Source: Vogesella alkaliphila (GTDB taxonomy: Bacteria > Pseudomonadota > Gammaproteobacteria > Burkholderiales > Chromobacteriaceae). From it: a DNA stretch of 64,000 nt. Within the stretch, counting starts at the first letter, position 1; every line of letters starts with the position of its first letter. The stretch spans positions 55,442 through 119,441 of the forward strand of contig NZ_BMYW01000011.1 of the NCBI RefSeq assembly GCF_014652475.1. The letters run 5' to 3'. The position numbers and the translations under genes are program-made. Under the pieces are notes generated by a model, which was not told the origin of the DNA, searched no databases, and was given only the letters and a program-made list of their open reading frames with translations. This document shows, one piece after another, positions 36,970 through 45,744 of this stretch.

Positions 36970-39099
36970 ATGTCCCATCATAAAAAAATGGTCCTGCCGC
37001 TGCTGGACGCCGCGCTGCTGCGCCCGGCGCTGCGCGACACCTTTCTCAAGCTCGGGCTGCGCGCGCAGCTGAAAAACCCGGTGATGTTCGTGGTCTACCT
37101 CGGCAGCATGCTGTGCAGCGTGCTGTGGGTGCAGGCGCTGCTGGGGCATGGCCAGGCGCCGGCGTGGCTGACCGGCAGCATCGCGGTGTGGCTGTGGTTC
37201 ACCGTGCTGTTCGCCAACTTTGCCGAGGCGCTGGCCGAGGGCCGCAGCAAGGCGCAGGCCGCCAGCCTCAAAGGGCTGCAGAAGTCGACGTGGGCGAAGA
37301 AACTGGCCGCGCCGCAGCGTTACGGTGCCGAATTCGCGCTGGTGGAGTCGTTCGACCTGCGCCGTGACGACGTGGTGCTGGTGCAGCACGGCGACGTGAT
37401 CCCCTGCGACGGCGAGGTGATCGAGGGCATCGCCAGCGTGGACGAGTCGGCGATCACCGGCGAATCAGCGCCGGTGATCCGCGAATCCGGCGGCGATTTC
37501 AGCTCCGTCACCGGCGGCACCCGCGTGCTGTCGGACTGGATCGTGGTGCGCATCAGCGTCAACCCCGGCGAGACCTTCATCGACCGCATGATCGCGATGG
37601 TGGAGGGCGCCAAGCGCCGCAAGACGCCGAACGAGATCGCGCTGACCATCCTGCTGCTGGCGCTGACGCTGATCTTTTTGCTGGTGACCGTCACCCTGCT
37701 GCCGTTTTCCGCCTACAGCGTGAACGCGGCCGGCAGCGGCGAGGTGGTGTCGCTGCCGGTGCTGATCGCGCTCCTGGTGTGTCTGATCCCGACCACCATC
37801 GGCGGCCTGCTGTCGGCCATCGGCGTCGCCGGCATGAGCCGGCTGATGGCGGCCAACGTGATCGCCACCTCCGGCCGCGCGGTGGAGGCCGCCGGCGACG
37901 TGGACGTGCTGCTCTTGGACAAGACCGGCACCATCACCTTCGGCAACCGCCAGGCCAGCAGCCTGCTGCCCGTCGGCGGCGTGAGCCAGGCGCAGCTTGC
38001 CGAGGCGGCGTGGCTGGCCTCGCTGGCCGACGACACGCCGGAAGGCAAGAGCATCGTGGTGCTGGCGCAGCGCCTGACCGAGGGCGCCGGCGGGCATCCG
38101 GACGACGCCAAGGTTGGCCGCACGCCGCTGGCCGACCTGCACGCCGGGCTGCCCCCGGCCGGCGCCAGCTTCGTGCCGTTCACCGCGCAAACGCGCATGT
38201 CCGGCATCAACCTCGACGGCCGGCAGATCCGCAAGGGCGCCGCCGACGCCATCCGCCGCCATGTCGAAACGCTGGGCGGCAGCCTGCCGCGCAGCCTGCT
38301 GCAGCAGGTCGACACCATCGCCAGCCGCGGCAGCACGCCGCTGGTGGTGGCCGAGGGCGCGCAGGTGCTGGGCGTGGTCGAGCTGAAGGACGTGGTCAAG
38401 CCCGGCATCCGCGAGCGCTTCGCCCAGCTGCGGCAGATGGGCATCAAGACGGTGATGATCACCGGCGACAACCGCCTGACCGCCGCCGCCATCGCCGCCG
38501 AGGCCGGAGTCGACGACTTCCTGGCCGAGGCGACGCCGGAAAACAAGCTGGCGATGATCCGCGACTACCAGGCGCGCGGCCAACTGGTGGCCATGACCGG
38601 CGACGGCACCAACGACGCGCCGGCGCTGGCGCAGGCCGACGTGGCGGTGGCGATGAACAGCGGCACCCAGGCGGCGCGCGAGGCGGCCAATATGGTGGAC
38701 CTCGACTCCAGCCCCACCAAGCTGATCGAGGTGGTGGAGATCGGCAAGCAGATGCTGATGACGCGCGGCGCGCTGACCACCTTCAGCCTGGCCAACGACG
38801 TGGCCAAGTACTTCGCCATCATCCCGGCCGCGTTCACCGTCACCTATCCGCAGCTGGGCCTGCTCAACGTGATGCAACTGGCCAGCCCGGCCTCGGCGCT
38901 GCTGTCGGCGGTGATCTTCAACGCGCTGATCATCATCGCGCTGATCCCGCTGGCGCTGAAGGGCGTGCGCTACCGCGCGCTGGGCGCGGCCGAGCTGCTG
39001 CGCCGCAACCTGCTGCTGTACGGCGTCGGCGGCCTGTTGCTGCCGTTTGCCGGCATCAAGCTGATCGACCTGCTGCTGTCCCTGCTGGGACTGGTCTGA
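36970..39099 (+). CDS. kdpB: KdpB, P-type ATPase subunit
   Basis: 709 residues. The phosphorylated Asp317 lies in DKTGTITFG. The actuator motif is TGES (ITGESAPV), the hinge is [17 protein letters not shown], and [14 protein letters not shown] is in the P-domain. It powers K+ uptake through KdpA. A TAGGAGAAC ribosome site overlaps the kdpA stop. An exact motif copy lies inside at 38110-38121. Confidence 0.98.
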   Translation: MSHHKKMVLPLLDAALLRPALRDTFLKLGLRAQLKNPVMFVVYLGSMLCSVLWVQALLGHGQAPAWLTGSIAVWLWFTVLFANFAEALAEGRSKAQAASLKGLQKSTWAKKLAAPQRYGAEFALVESFDLRRDDVVLVQHGDVIPCDGEVIEGIASVDESAITGESAPVIRESGGDFSSVTGGTRVLSDWIVVRISVNPGETFIDRMIAMVEGAKRRKTPNEIALTILLLALTLIFLLVTVTLLPFSAYSVNAAGSGEVVSLPVLIALLVCLIPTTIGGLLSAIGVAGMSRLMAANVIATSGRAVEAAGDVDVLLLDKTGTITFGNRQASSLLPVGGVSQAQLAEAAWLASLADDTPEGKSIVVLAQRLTEGAGGHPDDAKVGRTPLADLHAGLPPAGASFVPFTAQTRMSGINLDGRQIRKGAADAIRRHVETLGGSLPRSLLQQVDTIASRGSTPLVVAEGAQVLGVVELKDVVKPGIRERFAQLRQMGIKTVMITGDNRLTAAAIAAEAGVDDFLAEATPENKLAMIRDYQARGQLVAMTGDGTNDAPALAQADVAVAMNSGTQAAREAANMVDLDSSPTKLIEVVEIGKQMLMTRGALTTFSLANDVAKYFAIIPAAFTVTYPQLGLLNVMQLASPASALLSAVIFNALIIIALIPLALKGVRYRALGAAELLRRNLLLYGVGGLLLPFAGIKLIDLLLSLLGLV

Positions 39100-39160
39100 C
39101 CCCGCCGCCGGGCGCCAGCTGTGCCTGCTGCGCCCGGCGCACCAAACAAGGAGTGCCATC

Positions 39161-39787
39161 ATGGCCATGACTACCTATCATCCGGCAAGCGCGCTCAGCC
39201 TGCCGCTCGCGGCGGTGCTGCGCCCAGCGCTGACGCTGCTGCTGTTTCTCACCCTCTTGCTGGGGCTGCTCTACCCGCTGGCGGTCACCGGCCTCGCGCA
39301 GCTGTTGCTGCCGGCGCAGGCCAACGGCTCGCTGCTGCGCGACAGCAAGGGCAAGGTGATCGGCTCGGCGCTGATCGGCCAGGCCTTCCACGGCCGCGGC
39401 GAATTCTGGAGCCGGCCGTCGGCCACCGCCGGCAGCGCCTACAACGGCGCCGCCTCCGGCGGCAGCAACCTGGGGCCGAGCAACCCGGCGCTGCAACAGG
39501 CGGTCGCCGCGCGCATCGCCGCGCTGCGCGCCGCCCACCCCGGCCAGCACGGCCCGGTGCCGCTGGACCTCGTCACCGCCTCGGCCAGCGGGCTGGACCC
39601 GCACATCAGCCTGGCCGCCGCGCGGTACCAGGCGCCGCGCGTGGCGCGCGAGCTGGGCCGGCCGCTGGTGCAGGTCGAGGCGCTGATCGCCGCGCAGCGC
39701 GAGCAGGGCTGGTTCGGCAGCGCAGAGCAGGCGCGCGTCAACGTGCTGCAGCTGAATCTGGCGCTGCGCCGGCTGGCGGCGGGCTGA
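39161..39787 (+). CDS. kdpC: KdpC, K+-transporting ATPase subunit C
   Basis: 208 residues with one N-terminal transmembrane helix (about 20-45) and an external domain with IGQAFHGRGEFWSRPSAT, GGSNLGPSNP, and VTASASGLDPHIS. AAGGAG precedes the ATG; a second ATG two codons later is possible. There is a 94-bp gap to kdpD filled with a long hairpin. Confidence 0.96.
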   Translation: MAMTTYHPASALSLPLAAVLRPALTLLLFLTLLLGLLYPLAVTGLAQLLLPAQANGSLLRDSKGKVIGSALIGQAFHGRGEFWSRPSATAGSAYNGAASGGSNLGPSNPALQQAVAARIAALRAAHPGQHGPVPLDLVTASASGLDPHISLAAARYQAPRVARELGRPLVQVEALIAAQREQGWFGSAEQARVNVLQLNLALRRLAAG

Positions 39788-39826
39788 TGCCACGGTCGCC
39801 AGCCGGCGGCCATCACCCTATTGACA

Positions 39827-39867
39827 GGCACAAGGTTGGCCGCAATCGTTGCGGCCAACCTTGTGCC
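39827..39867. repeat. 19-bp-stem inverted motif pair between kdpC and kdpD
   Basis: 39827-39845 pairs perfectly with 39849-39867 around TCG. Both arms hold exact 12-mers (39832-39843, 39851-39862). It separates kdpFABC from kdpDE within one gene cluster and could reduce read-through to the sensor genes. There is no T-run, so a different stop mechanism or only partial termination would apply. Confidence 0.9.
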
Positions 39868-39881
39868 ACGGTGGACAACGA

Positions 39882-42527
39882 ATGATGGATGACGATTTGC
39901 GGCCCGATCCGGACGCGCTGCTGGCGGCACTGCCGGCGCCGCGCGGCAAGCTGAAGCTGTTCTTCGGCGCGGCGCCGGGCGTGGGCAAGACCTACGCGAT
40001 GCTGGCCGAGGCGCAGGAGAAGCGCGCCGCCGGGCTGGACGTGGTGGTGGGCTGGGTCGATACCCACGGCCGTGCCGAAACCGAGGCGCTGCTGGCCGGG
40101 CTGGAGGTGCTGCCGCGCAAGCAGATCGCCTGGCGCGGCAAGCAGGTGCCGGAGTTCGACCTCGACGCGGTGCTGGCGCGGCGGCCGGCGCTGGTGGTGG
40201 TGGACGAGCTGCCGCACAGCAACGCGCCGGGCAGCCGCCACCCCAAGCGCTGGCAGGATGTCGACGAGCTGCTGGCCGCCGGCATCGACGTGTACAGCGC
40301 GATGAACGTGCAGCACCTGGACAGCCTCAACGACGTGGTCAGCGGCGTGACCGGCGTGGCGGTGGCCGAGACGGTGCCGGACCACGTGTTCGACCGCGCC
40401 AGCGAAGTGCGGCTGGTGGACCTGCCGCCGGACGACCTGCTGCTGCGCCTGGCCGCCGGCAAGGTCTACCTGCCGGAGGTGGCGGAACGTGCCGCCGGCC
40501 ATTTTTTCCGCAAGGGCAACCTGATCGCGCTGCGCGAGCTGGCGCTGCGCCGGCTGGCCGACCGCGTGGACGGCCAGATGCGCGCGCAGCGCGAGGTGCA
40601 AAGCCGCGCGCCGGTGTGGGCGACCTCGCTGGGCGTGCTGCTGGTGCTGGGCCAGGGCGACGAGGACAGCGCGGTGCGCCAGGCGGCGCGGCTGGCGCGC
40701 GCGCTGTCGGCGCCGTGGCACGCGGTGTGGGTCGATCGCGGCCACGCCAGCGCGGCGGCGCGCAGTCGCGCGCTGGCGGCGCTGGCGCAGGCGGAGGAAC
40801 AGGGCGCGCACACGCTGGTGCTGGCGGGGCCGGTGCCGGCCAGCCTGATCGCCGACTACGCGCGGCGGCACAACCTGTCGCTGCTGGCGCTCAGCCAGCG
40901 AGGCAACCGCGCGCGCGGGTTCTGGCGCGCCAGCCTGCAGCAGCAGCTGGCGCAACGCGCGCCGGAGCTGAACTGCCTGATCCTGGCCGCCGGCGAGCGC
41001 GCCAAGGCGGCCGCTGCCGGCTGGCGCTGGCCAGACGCCGGCGGCTGGTGGCAGAGCACGCTGGCCTGCCTCGCGCTCACCGCCGCCATGCTGCCGCTGC
41101 GCGGCGTGCTGGATGCGGCCAACCTGGTGATGCTCTACCTGCTGCTGGTGCTGCTGGCGGCGGTGCGCTACGGGCGCACGCCGGCAGCGTGGGCGGCGGT
41201 GCTGTCGGTGGCGCTGTTCGATTTCTTCTTTATCGAGCCGCACCTGTCGTTCGCGGTGTCGGACATCCAGTACCTGATCACCTTCGCCGTGATGCTGACC
41301 GTGGGGCTGGTCGCCGGCCAGCTGGTGGCCAGCCAGCGGCAGTCGGCGGCGCAGGCCGGCCGGCGCGAGGCGCACACCCGCTACCTGTACGAGATGGCGC
41401 GCGAGCTGGGCAGCGCGCTGATGCCGGAGCAGGTCGGCGAGATCACCGGCCGCTTCCTGCAGGCCAGCCTCAACGCGCAGATCAGCCTGTGGCTGCCGGA
41501 CGCCGAGGAACAGCTGGAGGCGCTGCCGGACACGCCGCTGGCGGTGGACGCGGCGCTGGTGCGCTGGAGCTTCGACCACCAGCAGGCGGCCGGGCAGGGC
41601 ACGCACACGCTGCCGGATGCGGCACAGCTGTACCTGCCGCTGCAGGCGCCGATGCGCACCCGCGGCGTGCTGGTGGTGGCAGTGCCGGATGCGCTGGCGC
41701 TGGCCGACCCGGACAACCGCCGCCTGTGCGAGGCGGTGGCGGCGCTGGCGGCGCAGACGCTGGAGCGGCTGCACTATATTGAAGTGGCGCAGCAGACGCT
41801 GCTGTCGATGGAATCGGAACGGCTGCGCCACTCGCTGTTGGCGGCACTGTCGCACGACCTGCGCACGCCGCTGACCGCGCTGTCCGGCAACGCCGAGACC
41901 CTGCTCCTGGCCCTGCAGCGCGAGGGGCGCGCCGAGCAGGAGCAGGCGGCGCTGCTGCTCGCGCAGTCGCAGCGCATCACGCGGCTGGTGACCAATCTGC
42001 TGGAAATGGCGCGGCTGCAGGCCGGCGGCGTCACCCTGCACCAGGACTGGCTGCCGGCGGACGAGGTGATCGGCAGTGCCATCGCGGCACTGGGCGGCGT
42101 GCTGGACACGCACCCGCTGCAGCTGGACATCGATCCGGCCTGCCCGATGCTGTACGGCGACGCCATCCTGCTGGAGCGGCTGCTGGTCAACCTGCTGGAG
42201 AACGCGGCCAAGTACAGCCCGCCCGGCAGCCCCATCTGCGTCAGCGCCGCCGCCGAGGACGGGCGCATCCTGCTGCGCGTCGCCGATCGCGGCCCCGGCC
42301 TGCCGCCGGGCGATCCTGCACGGCTGTTCGACGCCTTCAGCCGCGGCGAGCGCGAGTCGGCGATCAGCGGCGTCGGGCTGGGGCTGGCGATTTGCCGTAC
42401 CATTGCCGATGTCCACGGCGCGCGCCTGAGCGCGGCCAACCGCCACGACGGCGGTGCCTGTTTCACCCTGTCCCTGCCGCAGCTACCGCCGCCGGCACTG
42501 GATTTTGACCCGGAGAACCTGCCCTGA
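39882..42527 (+). CDS. kdpD: KdpD, turgor/K+ sensor histidine kinase
   Basis: 881 residues. N-terminal KdpD domain with Walker A GAAPGVGKT (29-37) and VVVDELPHSNAPGSRHPKRWQD, then a Usp-like domain (about 230-370), four transmembrane helices (about 400-490), a GAF-like region, and the kinase core with phosphoacceptor His658 (LSHDLRTPL), N box ENAAKYSP and G boxes DRGPGLPPG and GVGLGLAI. ATG at 39882 or 39885, without a good Shine-Dalgarno site. Overlaps kdpE by one base. Confidence 0.97.
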   Translation: MMDDDLRPDPDALLAALPAPRGKLKLFFGAAPGVGKTYAMLAEAQEKRAAGLDVVVGWVDTHGRAETEALLAGLEVLPRKQIAWRGKQVPEFDLDAVLARRPALVVVDELPHSNAPGSRHPKRWQDVDELLAAGIDVYSAMNVQHLDSLNDVVSGVTGVAVAETVPDHVFDRASEVRLVDLPPDDLLLRLAAGKVYLPEVAERAAGHFFRKGNLIALRELALRRLADRVDGQMRAQREVQSRAPVWATSLGVLLVLGQGDEDSAVRQAARLARALSAPWHAVWVDRGHASAAARSRALAALAQAEEQGAHTLVLAGPVPASLIADYARRHNLSLLALSQRGNRARGFWRASLQQQLAQRAPELNCLILAAGERAKAAAAGWRWPDAGGWWQSTLACLALTAAMLPLRGVLDAANLVMLYLLLVLLAAVRYGRTPAAWAAVLSVALFDFFFIEPHLSFAVSDIQYLITFAVMLTVGLVAGQLVASQRQSAAQAGRREAHTRYLYEMARELGSALMPEQVGEITGRFLQASLNAQISLWLPDAEEQLEALPDTPLAVDAALVRWSFDHQQAAGQGTHTLPDAAQLYLPLQAPMRTRGVLVVAVPDALALADPDNRRLCEAVAALAAQTLERLHYIEVAQQTLLSMESERLRHSLLAALSHDLRTPLTALSGNAETLLLALQREGRAEQEQAALLLAQSQRITRLVTNLLEMARLQAGGVTLHQDWLPADEVIGSAIAALGGVLDTHPLQLDIDPACPMLYGDAILLERLLVNLLENAAKYSPPGSPICVSAAAEDGRILLRVADRGPGLPPGDPARLFDAFSRGERESAISGVGLGLAICRTIADVHGARLSAANRHDGGACFTLSLPQLPPPALDFDPENLP

Positions 42528-43210
42528 TGCACGCCCTGACGGCACTGATCATCGAGGACGAAGCCGCCATCCGCCGCTTCGTCAGAAGCGCGCTGGAAGA
42601 CGAGGGCTACCGCGTGTTCGAGGCCGACACCGTGGCGCGCGGCCTGATCGAGGCCGGCACCCGCAAGCCGGATGTGCTGGTGCTGGACCTCGGCCTGCCC
42701 GATGGCGACGGCGTCAGCCTGCTGCTGGACCTGCGCAGCTGGAGCAAGGTGCCGGTGATCGTACTGTCGGCGCGCGTGGACGAGGTCGACAAGATCGCGG
42801 CGCTGGACGCCGGCGCCGACGACTACCTGACCAAGCCGTTCGGCGTTGGCGAGCTGCTGGCGCGGGTGCGCGCGCTGCAGCGGCGGCGCAGCGGCGGCGA
42901 GGGCAACGGCAGCCTGGTGCGCCTGGGCGAGGCGGTGACGGTGGACCTGGCCAACCGCAGCGTCAGCCGCGGCGGCGAGCCGGTGCACCTGACGCAGCTG
43001 GAATACCGGCTGCTGGCCACGCTGCTCGCGCATCGCGGCAAGGTGCTGACCCACCGCCAGCTGCTGCAGGAGGTGTGGGGCCCGGGCTACGTGGAACACA
43101 GCCACTATCTGCGGATCTATATGGCCCACCTGCGGCAAAAGCTGGAGGCCGATCCGGCGCAGCCGCGTTTTTTGCGCACTGAAACCGGCGTCGGCTACCG
43201 CCTGCTCTAA
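42527..43210 (+). CDS. kdpE: KdpE, OmpR-family response regulator
   Basis: 227 residues. Receiver domain with phosphoacceptor Asp54 (VLVLDLGLPDGDG), acidic pocket IIEDE, and Lys in LTKPFGVGELLARVRA. C-terminal winged helix with EYRLLATLLAHRGKVLTHRQLLQEVWG and VGYRLL end. Starts inside the kdpD stop (TGATG). Expected to bind the TTTATA-type box at 34986. Confidence 0.97.
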   Translation: MHALTALIIEDEAAIRRFVRSALEDEGYRVFEADTVARGLIEAGTRKPDVLVLDLGLPDGDGVSLLLDLRSWSKVPVIVLSARVDEVDKIAALDAGADDYLTKPFGVGELLARVRALQRRRSGGEGNGSLVRLGEAVTVDLANRSVSRGGEPVHLTQLEYRLLATLLAHRGKVLTHRQLLQEVWGPGYVEHSHYLRIYMAHLRQKLEADPAQPRFLRTETGVGYRLL

Positions 43211-43249
43211 CCGGCCGCCGCGGCGCGGCCTCAACGAAGGGAGACAGAC

Positions 43250-44362
43250 ATGGGCAAGCAACTGCGATGGCCGGCGTGGCCGCTTCTGCTGCTGGCGCTC
43301 GCCAGCCCGGCGCAGGCCGCGCCGCGGGTGGAGGTGGTCGCGAGCGGACTGGAACACCCGTGGGCGGTGGCCTTCATCGATGGCGGGCGCATGCTGGTCA
43401 CCGAGCGCGCCGGCCGCCTGCGGCTGGTGAGCGCCAACGGCCAGTTGGGCAAGCCGCTGGCCGGGCTGCCGCGCATCGACGCCGGCGGGCAGGGCGGCCT
43501 GCTGGACCTGGTCACCGACCGCGACTTCGCGCGCAACCGCACACTGTACTTCTGCTACGCCGAGCCGGCCGCCAGCGGCTACGGCAACTCCACCGCGCTG
43601 GCCCGCGCCCGGCTGGCGGACGACGCCAGCCGCCTGGAGCAGGTGAAGGTGCTGTTCAGCCAGCAGCCGAAATTCAGCAGCCGCGCCCACTTCGGCTGCC
43701 GCATCGTCGAGGCCGCCGACGGCACGCTGTTCCTGACGCTGGGCGACCGCTTCCAGCGCATGGCCGACGCGCAGACGCTGGACAACCACCACGGCAAGGT
43801 GGTGCGCGTGCGCAAGGATGGCGGCATCCCGCCGGACAACCCCTTCGTCGGCCGCGCCGGCGCGCGTCCGGAAATCTGGAGTCTCGGTCACCGCAATGTG
43901 CAGGGCGCCGCGCTGGGGCCGGACGGCCGGCTGTGGACGCACGAGCACGGACCGCAGGGCGGCGACGAGCTGAACCGCCCCGAGGCCGGCAGGAACTACG
44001 GCTGGCCGGTGATCACCTACGGCGAGAACTATGGCGGCGGCCCGGTCGGCGCCGGCCTCACCCGCAAGGCGGGGATGGAGCAGCCGCTGTGGCAGTGGAC
44101 GCCGTCGATCGCACCATCCGGCATGGCCTTCGTGCGCGGCACGCGCTACGGCAAGGCGTGGCAGGGCAGCCTGCTGCTCGGCTCGCTGAAGTTCCGCCAC
44201 CTGCTGCGCCTGGAGCTGGACGGCACGCGCGTCGTGCGCGAGGAAAAGCTGCTCACCGGCCTGGGCCAGCGCGTGCGTGACGTGCGCGAGGGCCCGGACG
44301 GCTTCATCTACCTGCTGACCGACGAGGACGACGGCCAGCTGCTGCGGCTGCTGCCGGGCTGA
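43250..44362 (+). CDS. PQQ-dependent soluble aldose sugar dehydrogenase-like protein
   Basis: 370 residues with a cleavable signal peptide (SPAQAAP, cleavage about residue 25) and a six-bladed propeller. Family motifs: GLEHPWAVAFIDGGRMLVTERAG, GQGGLLDLV, HFGCRIVEA, LGDRFQRMADAQTLDNHHGKV, ARPEIWSLGHRNVQG, EHGPQGGDELN, NYGWPVITYGENY. It matches the Asd/YliI type, periplasmic aldose oxidation. Its own ribosome site AAGGGAG. No PQQ synthesis genes are in the window. Confidence 0.92.
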   Translation: MGKQLRWPAWPLLLLALASPAQAAPRVEVVASGLEHPWAVAFIDGGRMLVTERAGRLRLVSANGQLGKPLAGLPRIDAGGQGGLLDLVTDRDFARNRTLYFCYAEPAASGYGNSTALARARLADDASRLEQVKVLFSQQPKFSSRAHFGCRIVEAADGTLFLTLGDRFQRMADAQTLDNHHGKVVRVRKDGGIPPDNPFVGRAGARPEIWSLGHRNVQGAALGPDGRLWTHEHGPQGGDELNRPEAGRNYGWPVITYGENYGGGPVGAGLTRKAGMEQPLWQWTPSIAPSGMAFVRGTRYGKAWQGSLLLGSLKFRHLLRLELDGTRVVREEKLLTGLGQRVRDVREGPDGFIYLLTDEDDGQLLRLLPG

Positions 44363-44381
44363 GTCAGCCACTCAAAACAAG

Positions 44382-44407
44382 GCGGCCAACCTGCAAAGGT
44401 TGGCCGC
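44382..44407. repeat. Inverted pair of the DUS-like motif after the PQQ dehydrogenase gene
   Basis: GCGGCCAACCT (44382-44392) and AGGTTGGCCGC (44397-44407) with loop GCAA. The right arm is an exact 12-mer (44396-44407), the left has one mismatch. It lies between convergent genes, so it may end both transcripts. Confidence 0.85.
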
Positions 44408-44429
44408 AATCGTTTTCCGCATCCGTAGT

Positions 44430-44774
44430 TTAATCGAACAGGTCTTCCCAGAAGCTCTTCTTGCGCTTGTAGTGGCGGTTGTCGCCGTACTTGTCGTGCT
44501 GCGAATAAGGCTGTTGCTGCTGTGGGTAAGGCTGCTGTGGGTAAGGCTGCTGTGGGTAAGGCTGCTGTTGCGGCGGCTGGCGCGGCGGGTAGCCGGGCTG
44601 CGCTGCCTGCGGCGCGGCATCGGCGGCGGCCATGTGACCCAGCGAGTGCTGGATGATCTTGTCCAGCTCGCCGCGATCCAGCCACACCCCGCGGCACTGC
44701 GGACAGTAGTCGATCTCTATCCCCTGGCGCTCGCTCATCACCAGCGTCGTATCCTTGCAAACCGGGCACTGCAT
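44430..44774 (-). CDS. Zinc-ribbon (TFIIB-type) protein with a YPQQP repeat tail
   Basis: 114 residues. N-terminal zinc ribbon with Cys pairs CPVC (3-6) and CPQC (24-27) and RGVWLDRGELDKII, the zf-TFIIB family. A low-complexity Pro/Gln tail follows with PYPQQ repeated, then a basic C terminus (YKRKKSFWEDLFD). AAGGAGAACC precedes the ATG. Function unknown; the family is widespread. Confidence 0.85.
   Translation of the reverse strand: MQCPVCKDTTLVMSERQGIEIDYCPQCRGVWLDRGELDKIIQHSLGHMAAADAAPQAAQPGYPPRQPPQQQPYPQQPYPQQPYPQQQQPYSQHDKYGDNRHYKRKKSFWEDLFD
44515..44568. repeat. 15-bp tandem repeat encoding the PYPQQ tail
   Basis: The unit GGCTGCTGTGGGTAA occurs perfectly at 44530-44544 and 44545-44559, with a one-mismatch copy at 44515-44529 and a partial copy after. 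Being in frame (5 codons per unit), copy-number change would lengthen or shorten the tail without a frameshift. Confidence 0.85.
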
Positions 44775-45078
44775 GACGGTTCTCCTTGTCGATGGCACCG
44801 GCCACCACGGTGGTGCCGGTGTGTCACAGACCGCGGCCGGACGGCCATGGTTCCGCTGCGGCCAACGTTGGCCGCAGCGCGGGTGGGGGCGGTTGCGCTT
44901 GCCCGGCCGTCTCCTACACTTAGGGCACACCGGCCGTGCTGTCGCGCCCGTGTTTGCCCGCGCCGGCTGTCTGCGGGTGATGGCGGCGGCACGCCATGTT
45001 GTTTCCACCCGCCAGGTGTCATCCGCAGACGTTGCGGCAGCCGGGTCGGCACCCGTTGCATTGCAAGAAGGAGTGATC
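44775..45078. other. 304-bp intergenic region with a 26-bp perfect palindrome
   Basis: No supported gene. The main feature is a perfect palindrome at 44854-44879 with core GCGGCCAACGTTGGCCGC, which contains two overlapping exact 12-mers (44858-44869 and 44864-44875 on the other strand). It sits in a divergent gap, so it is not at a gene 3' end. The AAGAAGGAGTG ribosome site of the next gene is at the right edge. Confidence 0.7.
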
Positions 45079-45639
45079 ATGTCGATACCGACCTTGACAC
45101 ACCGCTGTCTGAGCATCGCCGTGGCGCTCGCCGTCATCGGCCAGCTGCCGGTGGCCGTCGCCGCCAGCGATGCGCAAATGATCAAGAGCGCGATGAGCGC
45201 CGCCCCGAAAAAGGTCAGCGCCAAGGCGACCGTCGTCGCGATGGAGGCCGACGGCAAGATGCGCACCCTGCGCCAGGGCAGTAACGGCTTTACCTGCATG
45301 CCGGACAACCCGGCCACCCCGGGGCCGGACCCGATGTGCATGGACAAGGCGGCGATGGCGTGGGCGATGGCCTGGATAGGCCACAGCACACCGGTCGTCG
45401 GCCAGATCGGTTTCATGTACATGCTGTCGGGCGGCACCGACGCCAGCAATACCGACCCGTACGCGGCGAAGCCGGAGGCCGGCAACCACTGGCTCAAGAC
45501 CGGGCCGCACGTGATGATCGTCGGTGCGGAGCAGGACTTCTACGACATGTATCCCAAGGATGCGATGCCGGACACCGCCGTGCCGTACGTGATGTGGCCG
45601 GGCACGCCCTACCAGCACCTGATGATTCCGGTGAAATAG
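45079..45639 (+). CDS. Conserved secreted protein of unknown function
   Basis: 186 residues with a signal peptide (LSIAVALAVIGQLPVAVAAS, cleavage about residue 30). The mature part has GFTCMPDNP and DPMCMDK (two Cys, possibly a disulfide), the segment TGPHVMIVGAEQDF and the C-terminal PYVMWPGTPYQHLMIPV. It is Met-rich. I recognise no named family; similar proteins seem to exist in other proteobacteria. Probably periplasmic. Followed by a convergent hairpin and gene. Confidence 0.75.
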   Translation: MSIPTLTHRCLSIAVALAVIGQLPVAVAASDAQMIKSAMSAAPKKVSAKATVVAMEADGKMRTLRQGSNGFTCMPDNPATPGPDPMCMDKAAMAWAMAWIGHSTPVVGQIGFMYMLSGGTDASNTDPYAAKPEAGNHWLKTGPHVMIVGAEQDFYDMYPKDAMPDTAVPYVMWPGTPYQHLMIPVK

Positions 45640-45661
45640 GCGCCCTGGCGGTGTCGTGAAC

Positions 45662-45697
45662 GATGGCCGCAGCCGCGTTGTCGGCGCTGCGGCCATC
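45662..45697. terminator. Hairpin between convergent secreted-protein genes, motif-related
   Basis: GATGGCCGCAG (45662-45672) and CTGCGGCCATC (45687-45697), 11-bp perfect stem with a 14-nt loop. It carries TGGCCGCA-type arms, a decayed form of the DUS-like pair (ATGGCCGC instead of TTGGCCGC). Confidence 0.5.
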
Positions 45698-45744
45698 AGC
45701 GCTTCAGGCCGGGCAAGCCGTCAGCTGGCGGACAGGCAAGCGGC

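Noticed and set aside
39813..42446. A minus-strand frame of about 877 codons opposite kdpD
   Set aside because: Composition is His/Arg/Gln-rich and motif-free, and kdpD on the other strand is complete with all kinase motifs.
41774..44371. A minus-strand frame of about 865 codons opposite kdpE and the PQQ dehydrogenase gene
   Set aside because: Shadow frame; the + strand genes are intact and recognisable, and the antisense product shows no domain.
44500..44570. Short direct repeats considered as a CRISPR array
   Set aside because: Units are 15 bp, contiguous without spacers, and in frame with a protein tail. No CRISPR array or cas gene was found anywhere in the window.
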